A stretch of DNA of 64,000 nucleotides, from the NCBI GenBank assembly GCA_032906765.1, contig JAJTZB010000007.1, forward strand, positions 18,079 through 82,078, read 5' to 3'. The notes below the pieces were generated by a model. That model did not search any database. It was not told where the DNA came from and was given only the letters and a program-made list of their open reading frames with translations. Positions within the stretch are counted from its first letter, which is position 1, and each line of letters begins with the position of its first letter. Shown piece by piece: positions 52,937 to 61,152 of this stretch. The position numbers were made by a program, and so were the translations under genes. Source of the stretch: Nitrososphaerales archaeon (GTDB taxonomy: Archaea; Thermoproteota; Nitrososphaeria; Nitrososphaerales; Gagatemarchaeaceae).

Positions 52937-53215
52937 ATGGACGATATAGTCACGTTCAGGGTCAGCAAGAGGCTCAAGGAGAGGATGGCAAGATTGGCGC
53001 ATATCAACTGGAGCGAGTTATTGAGACGCACCTTGGAAAGCACAGTGCGGGAAGAAGAATCGAAGCAGAATCGGGAGAGGGACTTCGACAGGATGAAGTT
53101 AGCGGCGCAGGAGATGGACAGGCTTGCGACGCTCGGCGGGGCGTCTGGCTGGGTAGGGAGCAACGAGGTGATAGAATGGCGGCGGAAGAGGTTCTCATAC
53201 TCGACGCGAGCGTAG
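52937..53215 (+). CDS. vapB: VapB-type antitoxin (ribbon-helix-helix-like)
   Basis: 92 aa. VTFRVSKRLKERMARLAHINWSELLRR, the archaeal VapB pattern, then a charged linker. Overlaps vapC by 40 bp. One of two plus-strand pairs in the island. Confidence 0.82.
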   Translation: MDDIVTFRVSKRLKERMARLAHINWSELLRRTLESTVREEESKQNRERDFDRMKLAAQEMDRLATLGGASGWVGSNEVIEWRRKRFSYSTRA

Positions 53216-53613
53216 CGGTAAAGTGGTTCAGCCAGGAACCACTCCGCGACAAGGCGCTCGCGCTGCGACAGAGCTTTCTCGAAGGCAAGGTGGAGCTGGA
53301 AGCCCCCTCCCTAATGATATACGAAGTGGCGAACGCCCTGAGGTATAACCCTCGGTACGGGTCGGACGAGGCGAAGTCCAGCATCGAGGCGCTGGAGAAC
53401 CTTCAGCTCACCATCCACAGGTTTGAAGGAGGCCTTGCGAGCTCGGCCGTGGAAACAGCCTACAGGCTTGGCATAACGGTCTACGACGCAGCCTACGTCG
53501 CCCTCGCAGCCGCGAGGAACGGAGTGATGTACACAGCCGACGCCGAGGTCGTAGCGAAGGCCTCGACCGACTCTGTGAAACATCTCGCGGAATTCGGCGA
53601 GGGCGGCAGGTAG
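53176..53613 (+). CDS. vapC: PIN-domain toxin (VapC)
   Basis: 145 aa from ATG 53176. LILDASVAVKWFSQEPL, MIYEVANALRY, YDAAYVALAA and YTADAEV are the typical VapC motifs. The frame is open upstream only through vapB. Confidence 0.9.
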   Translation: MAAEEVLILDASVAVKWFSQEPLRDKALALRQSFLEGKVELEAPSLMIYEVANALRYNPRYGSDEAKSSIEALENLQLTIHRFEGGLASSAVETAYRLGITVYDAAYVALAAARNGVMYTADAEVVAKASTDSVKHLAEFGEGGR

Positions 53614-53655
53614 AAGCGGGGCACCTCAGCTGACTGGTTCGGACCGGAGCTCTAT

Positions 53656-53727
53656 GACTACTCGACTTCGCGCCCCAGTTCTCAAGGTCGAGTTCCCTCG
53701 GCCGACGCCATCGCAATCCTTTGACTC
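53656..53727 (-). repeat. 72-bp repeat module, copy B
   Basis: Matches 56233-56304 at 71 of 72 positions. There the module leads into a thrB 5' remnant; here thrB sequence stops right at the module end. Recent duplication or transfer is implied. 53614-53655 and 53728-53822 hold nothing I recognise. Confidence 0.85.
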
Positions 53728-53822
53728 ATGGCAATCCCTGGCGTCAATCCGAGCGCATGTGGTCCAACTCTACTTTGCGGCCAAGCATCTTGATTGCGAC
53801 ACCTTTGACGGTATCATGAACG

Positions 53823-53951
53823 TGACGCTTCCTGACTTCCCATGAAGGACAGCGTGCCGTCTCTGAGTTCTGAGTTGAGCTTCTCGTAGTTGGTTATCGT
53901 CCCGATGTCGTACCAGAGTCCTGTCGTGTAGTAGGGGGCGACTTTTGCTTC
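53823..53951 (-). pseudogene. C-terminal fragment of a sugar-phosphate nucleotidyltransferase
   Basis: Encodes EAKVAPYYTTGLWYDIGTIT followed by NYEKLNSELRDG, the W-x-DIGT-x-x-x-Y end of NDP-sugar pyrophosphorylases. No start; the rest of the gene is absent. It sits beside the end of a PIN toxin gene. Confidence 0.65.
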
Positions 53952-53979
53952 CCTTTCTGTAGTGTTGTGGACTGACTTG

Positions 53980-54387
53980 CTACTCTCCTACAACGACCAA
54001 CTCCCTGTAACCTCGGAACTCCCTATCAAATGTCGCTATGTTCCTGATGTTGTTCTGCCGCATCAGCTCGACTGTGGTGGAATCCGTGAAGCTGTATCTT
54101 GTTCCCTTCTGACTTCTGAACTCCTGCCATGCCCTTCGGAATACTTCATCATCAACCTTCAACATGCGGAAAGCTTTCAGCATGGCGTCGCCAACCACCC
54201 TTGCCTTCTTGAGTTCCTTGGTTCTCAGGAAGGTCACCGTTGTGGTCTCGTCGAAGACATAATCTGAAATCACCGGGGGACCATAAGCTGAATTGACGAT
54301 GTCGCGCATCACTTCCACTGACCTGGAGTGGTTAGCGTCGCCATCGACCCCGAAAGCGACCAGAAAGCTCGAATCGAGGAAGATCAT
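53980..54387 (-). CDS. PIN-domain toxin (VapC-like)
   Basis: 135 aa. IFLDSSFLVAFGVDGD, YVFDETTTVTFL, YSFTDSTTVELM and NIATFDREF. Overlaps the antitoxin by 4 bp. Confidence 0.87.
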   Translation of the reverse strand: MIFLDSSFLVAFGVDGDANHSRSVEVMRDIVNSAYGPPVISDYVFDETTTVTFLRTKELKKARVVGDAMLKAFRMLKVDDEVFRRAWQEFRSQKGTRYSFTDSTTVELMRQNNIRNIATFDREFRGYRELVVVGE

Positions 54388-54641
54388 TTTTCTTCGCCGT
54401 AGAGGACCCTGTCTATCTCTTCACTCCACTTGACGCGCTTTTCAGCTCTTATGATGCCCTCTACTTTGAGGAAATTGCGCGGGTCGGGACGCTCCCTCTT
54501 TCTTTCCTTCTCCTTAATCCAGATGTCGAGAGCTTCGTTCAGGGCCTGCCCGGTTTTCAGGCCTTCCTCCTCTGTCTTGGCTCTGAATTTCCTCCACATC
54601 TCTTCATCAACGTCTCTGACCGTCAAGACTTCCTTGGCCAT
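54384..54641 (-). CDS. Antitoxin (VapB-like)
   Basis: 85 aa from ATG 54641 (MAKEVLTVRDVDEEMWRKFR). EEGLKTGQALNEALDIWIKE is the helical dimer/DNA-binding part. ATG 54653 is possible but would put a double GTAATAC repeat inside the gene. Confidence 0.78.
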   Translation of the reverse strand: MAKEVLTVRDVDEEMWRKFRAKTEEEGLKTGQALNEALDIWIKEKERKRERPDPRNFLKVEGIIRAEKRVKWSEEIDRVLYGEEK

Positions 54642-54644
54642 ATG

Positions 54645-54660
54645 GTAATACATGTAATAC
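54645..54660. promoter_or_regulatory. Tandem GTAATAC repeat at an antitoxin promoter
   Basis: GTAATAC-AT-GTAATAC between ATG 54641 and the TATA-like ATATTTAAG. The heptamer is the half-site of the palindrome at 52900-52928, so the two antitoxins may share a recognition sequence. Confidence 0.5.
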
Positions 54661-54706
54661 GAGATATTTAAGCATATATTTCACGCTCTGGTGGTCGTGC
54701 CGACAG

Positions 54707-55015
54707 GCTGCGACTGACAACGCCGCGCTGCTCCCGAGGCCTGCTCCGACGGGCACCCCCTTGCGGAGGAGCATCGAGACTCCGGCCTTGACCCCCCCAG
54801 TCTGCCATGACCGCCCTCGCCACGGCCCCGGCAACGTTCTTCTCTGGAGCCTCGGACACTCCGCCGACCCCTCTCACTGTTATCGAGAAGCCGTTGGGTG
54901 CGCGCTTCAGCGTCAGCCCGTCCTTGGGCTGTCTCAGCGCGACAGCGAAGACGTCAAAGCCCGACCCGAGGTTCGCAGACGACGCCGGCGCCTCGACTAC
55001 GACCCGCCGCTTCAT
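54707..55015 (-). pseudogene. thrB 5' remnant (copy C)
   Basis: ATG 55015 MKRRVVVEAPASSANLGSGF continuing to GVSEAPEKNVAGAVARAVMAD, then a frameshift; homology goes on in another frame through PVGAGLGSSAALSVAA (motif 2) and ends at about residue 97. The start overlaps as ATGA a short upstream frame ending ANAAVRAVHALAVAGSRAR, which could be a lost aspartokinase end. It directly precedes a TA operon. Confidence 0.85.
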
Positions 55016-55146
55016 CTAGCTCTGCTCCCTGCGACCGCGAGTGCGTGGACCGCCCTCACAGCCGCGTTCGCCCTCCGCGTCCATTGATGTGTGAGTTGCG
55101 TCGGTCGAGTCAATGGATAACACAAAGTATACGGTTGGATGCGAAC

Positions 55147-55560
55147 CTACCCGAACTCCGAGGGGGCAAGTACCAGAAGCTCCGGGATCCTCTCGAAGTG
55201 TTCCCGGTTGTCAGTCACAATCGCGTAGCCGTTCTCGATCGCGACGCATCCTATGAAGAGGTCCCTCGGGTCAATCGCCCTTCCCTCACGCTCGAGCTTG
55301 GCTAGCACCTCCCCCGACCTTTCCGCAGAGGCATCGTCCATCGTGAGGACTTCGAGCGTGGAGAGGAAACCTTTTACCGCGGAAAGGTTCCTCCTGACTT
55401 CCCTCGATTTGTGAGCGCCGTGGTATAGCTCGAAGACGTTGATGATTGTGGTGGCAGGCTCTGCTCTACTCTCTAGCTCGCTCATCAACCGAGGCTCTTT
55501 TCCCCTCAGATGCCGTATCATGACGGTCGTATCCAGCACTACTTTCTTGGGAACTTCCAT
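55147..55560 (-). CDS. vapC: PIN-domain toxin (VapC)
   Basis: 137 aa. VVLDTTVMIRHLRG, NVFELYHGAH, IDPRDLFIGCVA and IVTDNREHF. Overlaps its antitoxin by 22 bp. Confidence 0.92.
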   Translation of the reverse strand: MEVPKKVVLDTTVMIRHLRGKEPRLMSELESRAEPATTIINVFELYHGAHKSREVRRNLSAVKGFLSTLEVLTMDDASAERSGEVLAKLEREGRAIDPRDLFIGCVAIENGYAIVTDNREHFERIPELLVLAPSEFG

Positions 55561-55778
55561 CTGGACCAGAACTCCTCAAGGCTCTTCGAGATCTGCGCTT
55601 CCTCCTCATTCGTCAACGAGAGACTTCCCGCGAAATCGCTGGGTTTCAGCCTGTTCTGCTTCATCGCGAACTCTATCGCCTCGTCGACTGAGACAGGTCT
55701 TCGCAGGCGTGCTCTCAACTTCCCGGCAATCTCGTTTAGCTCTCTGTAGGTTTTCTTGCTCACCTTGACCGTAGCCAT
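55539..55778 (-). CDS. Antitoxin (VapB-like)
   Basis: 79 aa from ATG 55778 (MATVKVSKKTYRELNEIAGK); the upstream TTG or ATG alternatives would include a palindrome that is better read as the operator. RPVSVDEAIEFAMKQ is the conserved helix. Confidence 0.82.
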   Translation of the reverse strand: MATVKVSKKTYRELNEIAGKLRARLRRPVSVDEAIEFAMKQNRLKPSDFAGSLSLTNEEEAQISKSLEEFWSRWKFPRK

Positions 55779-55783
55779 GGTCA

Positions 55784-55796
55784 CAAAGTCACTTTG
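55784..55796. promoter_or_regulatory. Inverted repeat CAAAGT-C-ACTTTG
   Basis: 13-bp near-palindrome just before ATG 55778 and downstream of CTATTTAAG (55798-55806), so it covers the expected transcription start. Candidate antitoxin operator. Confidence 0.55.
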
Positions 55797-55837
55797 CAAC
55801 TATTTAAGCGGCTCGGCCGCCGGGAGCCACTAGCTTG

Positions 55838-56304
55838 CGACGCTGTGACGTTGTCGTAGTGAGCCTTGCCCGAGGCGAGCCGCTCGCCGATCCCAGCGTA
55901 CCTGATGATTCAGACCGAATTAGGACGCTGGTGCCTACGGCCGCTGCAACTGACGAAGCTGCGCTGCTCCCGAGGCCTGCTCTGACGGGCACCCCCTTGC
56001 GGAGGAGCATCGAGATTCCGCCTTTGACACCATTGTCTGCCATAACCGCCTTCGCCACGGCCCCGACCACATTCTCCTCAGGAGACCCTGGCAATCCGCC
56101 GATTCTTCTTACCGTTATCGAGACGCCTCCAGGTGCACTCTCCAGCGTCAGCCTGTCCTTCGGCTGCTTCAGCGCGATGGCGAAGACGTCAAAACCCGAA
56201 CCGAGGTTCGCAGACGACGCAGGGGCCTCCACGACTACTCGACTTCTCGCCCCAGTTCTCAAGGTCGAGTTCCCTCGGCCGACGCCATCGCAATCCTTTG
56301 ACTC
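55838..56304 (-). pseudogene. thrB 5' remnant (copy D) with 72-bp upstream module
   Basis: Encodes VVVEAPASSANLGSGFDVFA and goes on through motif 2 (RAGLGSSAASSVAAAVG), then a small deletion with frame change, then ASGKAHYDNVTAS in another frame, ending near residue 145. The module 56233-56304 lies upstream and is nearly identical to 53656-53727. It sits on the promoter side of a TA operon and is bounded by galU. Confidence 0.85.
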
Positions 56305-56358
56305 TTCTTCACAGGAGCTAGGCGTCCCAGGCGGCCTTGAAGACCACCTCAGCGGTGC

Positions 56359-57231
56359 CTACCTGCCGACATTCGAAGGCGACTCGTGGGTCTTCCTCAG
56401 AGCTTCCCAGTAGGACTCCGGCGTTCCGACGTCAAGCCATTGTTCGTTCCTTTCGACCCTCACTGCCCACACATCGTGGCCACGGTCGATGAGGCGCTGG
56501 ATGGCGTCGGTGAGCTGGATTTCTCCGCCCTCTCCAGGCTTGACAGATCGAAGCTCTCCGAACACAGTGTGGTTGAAGAGGTAAATCGGCATGAGGCCCT
56601 GCCTTCCAGAAGGCTTCTTGGGCTTCTCGACAACGCTGTTCACGAGGAGCGCGCCGTCCTTCCTTTCGGTTTCCGCCACTCCGTACTGACGCGGGTCTTC
56701 GACTTCCTTCAGGAGCAGCACAGCGCTGGCTCCCGTTTGCGTTTTCGCCTTGAGCATCCTGCGGAGATGCGATTCTCGAGGGGAGACTATCAAAGTGTCG
56801 CCGGCATGCACCATCACGTCTGCCTTGCCAGATACGGCGGCTGCAGTGAGCACGGCATGCCCGAACCCGAGCGGGGCCGATTGGTTCAACCACGCTATGC
56901 TGGAGCTGTGAATCCTCCGATAGAACTCGGACAGTTGGAGAGCCTGTGTCTTCTTTCCCCTCGATTTCAAGAGCCCTAGGAATCCGTCATCGGGAGTGAA
57001 GTGGTCCTCAATCGCCCTTTTGCCCCTCCCCACCACGAAGCAGAAATCCCTGAGCCCGAAATTGTGCAGCTGCTCGAAGATGAGCTGGACCATTGGCTTC
57101 ATCGCCAATTCGCCTGCAGCGCCTCTCGCGAACACCGGCAGCATCTCTTTGGGTTGCTCCTTGGTGGCGGAGAGTAGTCTGCTTCCGAGACCAGCGGCTG
57201 GGATTATGACTTTGCAAGTAGACTTGGACAA
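56359..57231 (-). CDS. galU: UTP--glucose-1-phosphate uridylyltransferase
   Basis: Makes UDP-glucose. 290 aa. VIIPAAGLGSRLLSATKEQPKEMLPV, then GLRDFCFVVGRGKRAIEDHF and VVEKPKKPSGRQGLMPIYLF, the GalU set; ends EQWLDVGTPESYW. The first gene of the glycan cluster on this side. Confidence 0.9.
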   Translation of the reverse strand: MSKSTCKVIIPAAGLGSRLLSATKEQPKEMLPVFARGAAGELAMKPMVQLIFEQLHNFGLRDFCFVVGRGKRAIEDHFTPDDGFLGLLKSRGKKTQALQLSEFYRRIHSSSIAWLNQSAPLGFGHAVLTAAAVSGKADVMVHAGDTLIVSPRESHLRRMLKAKTQTGASAVLLLKEVEDPRQYGVAETERKDGALLVNSVVEKPKKPSGRQGLMPIYLFNHTVFGELRSVKPGEGGEIQLTDAIQRLIDRGHDVWAVRVERNEQWLDVGTPESYWEALRKTHESPSNVGR

Positions 57232-57358
57232 CCGACTTCACCTGACCTTCGGCAGACTGCGTCGCGTTCTCTCGGCCTTTATGAACATTCACGGGGAGAG
57301 CATCGTAAGACGCGGATCCGATTAGTGTGCGCCCTACACGCGTGAGTATCAGGAGACG

Positions 57359-58405
57359 ATGAGGTCGAAAGGTAATAAAGCGCTGGGCATGGTCGGCAAG
57401 TCTCTCTTGCGAGTAGCGATAGTCGCCCGAGATTTTCCACCCACACGCGGAGGCCTCTCCACTTACGCATTCGGGCTGCTCCGGCAGCTGAGAGCCCAAG
57501 GCGTCGATGTCGAAGTGCTCGTTGGAGGCTCCGACTTTCGGACTCTCACCATCCCGTTGTCGAGAAACCTGTCTGAGTTCGACGTGGTTCACGTCATGAG
57601 CCCGCCGTACGCCGCCTTCGTGGGACATCCGCATCTCGCAGTCACTGTAGCAGAACCTGCTGCGACCGAGTGGCCGTACTACAAGTTCTCCGTCAAGCTC
57701 CGGGCCGGCCCAGCGTATATGCTTGAGAGACGCGTCTTCGGGCGTTGCAAGTGCTTTGTTGCCCTGAGTGAGGCCGCACGGGAGAAGATACTCTCTCGTT
57801 TTGCAGTTGACCCGAAATTCATCCGCGTTATCCCGGGCGGGGTCGACCTAGCAGAGTTCTCACCCGGTCAAAAGGTGATGAGCCCCCCGCGGATACTGCT
57901 TGTCTCCAGGCTCGACCGACGGAAGAACATCCCTGAGGCCTTCAGAGCATTGGCGGGGCTGAAGGAGAGCTTCGAATGCGTGATGGTTGGGCGTGGGCCT
58001 GAGCGCACGGCTTTGGAACGCCTGGCTTCTTCCCTGGGTATCAAGGTTAGGTTCGCCGGCAGCGTTACCGACGAGCAGCTCAGAGAGTGTTACGCCACGT
58101 CCCCGGTCTTCCTGACCTCGAGTCACTCGGAGGGCTTCGGCCTCTCCCTTCTGCAGGCGATGTCCGCGGGGTGCGCTGTAGTTGCCTCCGATATCGGGGC
58201 ACACCGCGAGCTTGTCCGCGATTCTGAGAACGGCTTGATATACAGCTCGGTCGACGACCTCACCGGCAAGCTGGCGACCCTTCTGCAGGACGCTGCGCTG
58301 ATTCAGAAACTCGGTACGGCTGGCAGGAAATCTGCTGAAGCTTACTCCTGGGCCAACATTGCCGCAGAGATGCGGAAGCTCTACGAAGAGCTAAGCCGCT
58401 CTTGA
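57359..58405 (+). CDS. Family 4 glycosyltransferase
   Basis: 348 aa GT-B fold. RVAIVARDFPPTRGGLSTYA at the N-terminus, then VDPKFIRVIPGGVDLAEF and LLVSRLDRRKNIPEA. The EX7E region reads SEGFGLSLLQAMSAG, with Gln in place of the second Glu. A GGTAATAAAG box at 57371-57380 would suit a leaderless start at TTG 57407 (MRVAIVARDFPP), so the true protein may be 16 residues shorter. Overlaps the convergent epimerase gene by 15 bp. Confidence 0.88.
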   Translation: MRSKGNKALGMVGKSLLRVAIVARDFPPTRGGLSTYAFGLLRQLRAQGVDVEVLVGGSDFRTLTIPLSRNLSEFDVVHVMSPPYAAFVGHPHLAVTVAEPAATEWPYYKFSVKLRAGPAYMLERRVFGRCKCFVALSEAAREKILSRFAVDPKFIRVIPGGVDLAEFSPGQKVMSPPRILLVSRLDRRKNIPEAFRALAGLKESFECVMVGRGPERTALERLASSLGIKVRFAGSVTDEQLRECYATSPVFLTSSHSEGFGLSLLQAMSAGCAVVASDIGAHRELVRDSENGLIYSSVDDLTGKLATLLQDAALIQKLGTAGRKSAEAYSWANIAAEMRKLYEELSRS

Positions 58406-59338
58406 GCGGGACGCGATGACTTCGCGCCAGGCATCGGCAGTAAGCCTGAGCCCTTCCTCAAGCGTGCACTTGGGCTTCCATCCGAGCATCCTTCGGGCCT
58501 TCGAGTTGTCTCCCACGAGTTCCATTATGTCAAGGGGGCGGCTCGGAATCTGGCGCCACCTGATCTCGCCTCTGAATCTGCACACTCTTGCCGTCATCCG
58601 CGCGAGTTCCTTGATGGTGACGCCTCTGCCGGTGCAGAAGTTGAACGTCTCTCCAATCGCCTTGGCGTTACCGAGACACGTGATGTATGCGTTTACGTGG
58701 TCGTCGACGTAGAGGAGATCCCTCACTGGCTTTGGGTCCCCCAGCTGCACACGTTTGCTCGTCAGCATCTGATAGATTGTGCGCTCGACCACGAAGTGCG
58801 TGTTCTCAGTCCTTCCATAGGTGTTGAACGGCCTCAGAAGCGTGACCGGGAACTTGTATGCATCCCACATGTAGCGGAGGTAGTCCTCGCTTGCAACCTT
58901 GCTGACCGAGTACGGGCTGTTCGGCACTTGAGGCGCGTTTTCACTCTTTGGGTTGGGGCCGTTGCCGTACGTCTCAGAGGTCGACGCGAATAGGAACTGT
59001 TTGAAGTGGTGTACTTCCCTCATGGCCGCTTCGGCCAAGTTGACCGTGGCCGTGAAGTTTGTCTCGAGGACTTCAAGAGGATGGTCGTAGCTGTAGGAAA
59101 CAGGGCTTATGGATGCAAGGTGGATGATCGCCTCCGGTTGCACCTCCCTGACAGTCCTCCTTATCGCCGCAGGGTCGTTGAGGTCTGCGAACACCTTCCC
59201 GAGACCCGTCTCGTTTCCGAGCACGTACCGCCCGGTGACGTACCTCTCAAGAGCGAACACCTCGTGGTCGAGGTCGACAAGCTTAGGCCAGAGGTGGGAC
59301 CCGATGAAGCCGCTGGCGCCTGTAATCAGGATTCGCAA
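58391..59338 (-). CDS. NAD-dependent sugar epimerase/dehydratase
   Basis: 315 aa extended SDR. ILITGASGFIGSHLWPKL (NAD site), HLASISPVSYSYDHPLEVLE, STSETYGNG and the catalytic YSVSK; RDLLYVDDHVNAYI later. Closest in pattern to GDP-mannose 4,6-dehydratase and UDP-glucose epimerase subfamilies; the exact substrate is unclear. Confidence 0.87.
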   Translation of the reverse strand: MRILITGASGFIGSHLWPKLVDLDHEVFALERYVTGRYVLGNETGLGKVFADLNDPAAIRRTVREVQPEAIIHLASISPVSYSYDHPLEVLETNFTATVNLAEAAMREVHHFKQFLFASTSETYGNGPNPKSENAPQVPNSPYSVSKVASEDYLRYMWDAYKFPVTLLRPFNTYGRTENTHFVVERTIYQMLTSKRVQLGDPKPVRDLLYVDDHVNAYITCLGNAKAIGETFNFCTGRGVTIKELARMTARVCRFRGEIRWRQIPSRPLDIMELVGDNSKARRMLGWKPKCTLEEGLRLTADAWREVIASRSRAA

Positions 59339-59440
59339 CGACGAAAGCGCCCATTGAATCGTCGCTTTATATCCTTCACGTTGAGGAGGCTACGGCCGCC
59401 GCCCTTCTTTCCCAGAAACGGAGGTTTCGGAATATGACGT

Positions 59441-61102
59441 CTATGGCTCCTGCCGTGTCGGGTATTTGCTTCCGGTCTTCAAGAGGATTCGTCGCTCGTA
59501 GGCGAGGACTGGATACACGATCCTGTGCAAAGCGCCTAGCCCCTCTGTGGCGATCATGAGCCTGTCAATGTCGTCGTGCCCCAGACCCCTGAAAAGCGGG
59601 ACGGCAGTGAGGTACACAGCGACGAACACGAGGAGATAGGCACCGAGCGCGACAAGGCCCGGTACAGCGGCGACAGGAATCAATCTCGTCGCTGCGAGAG
59701 CCGCGAGCGAAGCGAGCAGGATCAGACTGGAAGACCGCAGGTCCATCTTCGCCTTCAAGTACCTACTTGCCAAGTAGAGTCCAATCAATGCGGATGACGA
59801 GTTCGAGATTATCTGAGCGTATATCAGCCCTGGCACTCCCAGAGCAAAGGTCGACCCGAGGAGAGGTGCGAGGATGGCGAGTACGAGAGCCCCCGATACC
59901 AAGAATATCATCGTCAGCTTCGTCCTCCCAATCCCATTGAAGAAGTTGGGAGTCACTGCGTAACCAATCCCTATCGGCAAGCTCGAGAGGGCCAGCAGCT
60001 GAAGGTACGGGATTCCTGCAACGTAGTTGAAGCCGTAGAGCACTTGGACTAGGACTCCCGCTCCGGCGATTAGGAACATGACTATCGGCACGCTCACGAA
60101 CGAGACATACTTGACCGCGTAATTGAAGGCAAGGCTCGTGTCGGCCTTCACACCCTCAAGGCTGGAGAAGCTGGCGAACAGGGAACTCGAGATGGCGACC
60201 GACACAACGGTTATCGCAGCAGTGACGTTGAGGGCAGCCTGATAATATCCTACGACCTCGTTCGCGCTGATGATGGCGAGGATAACGGTGACGTACTGGC
60301 CCGCCAGCCCAGAAACGACGCCTCCCACGTAGGGCGGTGCCCCATACTTCACCATCTCCCTGATTTCTCCTATGAACCCAGCCGGGTCGCGTGCCCTTCC
60401 CCTCAGCTTCGTGACGTAGAGTAGGACTAAAGCGAACATCCCCGCGCCGAGGAAGCTGACGACGTGCCCCGACAGCGCACCATAGACCCCGAACCCTGCG
60501 AGTATGAGGGCGGACGCGATAATCAGCTTGAAGCTGGCCTGGAGGACGGAGGAGACGCTAGCCAGCCCGGATGAATTCCACCCGATGAAAGCAGAGGCGC
60601 ATCCTTGGAGGAGCGTTTGTCCCAGAATGACAAGTGAAGCAAGCTGGACGTACGGTCCTAGGCCTGACCGGTGGAGCAGGAGGTTAGCCATGAAGTCGCC
60701 GCCAAAGTAGACGACAACTGTGAGGATGGCTCCCATGAGAATGAGGAAGGCAATCGCGTTCCTTGTTGTACTCCTCGCCTTGTCTGGCTCACCCTTAGAA
60801 ATATGGTAGGCTGCGTACCTGGTCACTGCAAGGTTGACGCCGATTCCAGCGAAGCTGTAGAATATCGAGGGTACGACGAGTGCCAGCGTGTATATGCCAT
60901 ACGGACCCGGCCCAAGCAGCCTCGCTATGACTATGGCCCCCGCTGCTGCGATTGCCGTAGAGAGCACGTTCCCGATGAAGAGGAGCAGTGTTCCTCGCGC
61001 GGACTGTTTTGCAATCTCTATGTGGGACAACGGGTCCTTGACCACGGGCCACCCAGTTCGTTCATTTATCGCTATCCGCGCAAGCCCGAGCTGTCGGGGC
61101 AT
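59441..61102 (-). CDS. Polysaccharide flippase (MOP superfamily, Wzx-like)
   Basis: 553 aa, 14 hydrophobic segments. SARGTLLLFIGNVLSTAIAA, IVIARLLGPGPYGIYTLALV is the Wzx N-terminus. A shorter start at GTG 61045 (MVKDPLSHIEIAKQSARG) fits the family better than ATG 61102. Probably exports the lipid-linked oligosaccharide built by the surrounding enzymes. Confidence 0.88.
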   Translation of the reverse strand: MPRQLGLARIAINERTGWPVVKDPLSHIEIAKQSARGTLLLFIGNVLSTAIAAAGAIVIARLLGPGPYGIYTLALVVPSIFYSFAGIGVNLAVTRYAAYHISKGEPDKARSTTRNAIAFLILMGAILTVVVYFGGDFMANLLLHRSGLGPYVQLASLVILGQTLLQGCASAFIGWNSSGLASVSSVLQASFKLIIASALILAGFGVYGALSGHVVSFLGAGMFALVLLYVTKLRGRARDPAGFIGEIREMVKYGAPPYVGGVVSGLAGQYVTVILAIISANEVVGYYQAALNVTAAITVVSVAISSSLFASFSSLEGVKADTSLAFNYAVKYVSFVSVPIVMFLIAGAGVLVQVLYGFNYVAGIPYLQLLALSSLPIGIGYAVTPNFFNGIGRTKLTMIFLVSGALVLAILAPLLGSTFALGVPGLIYAQIISNSSSALIGLYLASRYLKAKMDLRSSSLILLASLAALAATRLIPVAAVPGLVALGAYLLVFVAVYLTAVPLFRGLGHDDIDRLMIATEGLGALHRIVYPVLAYERRILLKTGSKYPTRQEP

Positions 61103-61152
61103 GGATTGCGAATAGGTTTGAAATACCCGCAGACGCAGGCCGCCCCGACGAA

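Noticed and set aside
55012..55083. Possible end of an aspartokinase gene before thrB copy C
   Set aside because: Only about 20 residues (ANAAVRAVHALAVAGSRAR) and no diagnostic motif; mentioned in the copy C entry but not called.
49804..56304. Site-specific insertion of TA cassettes into one position of thrB
   Set aside because: The remnants end at different residues (about 29, 97 and 145), so no single insertion site is supported; only the general pattern is reported.
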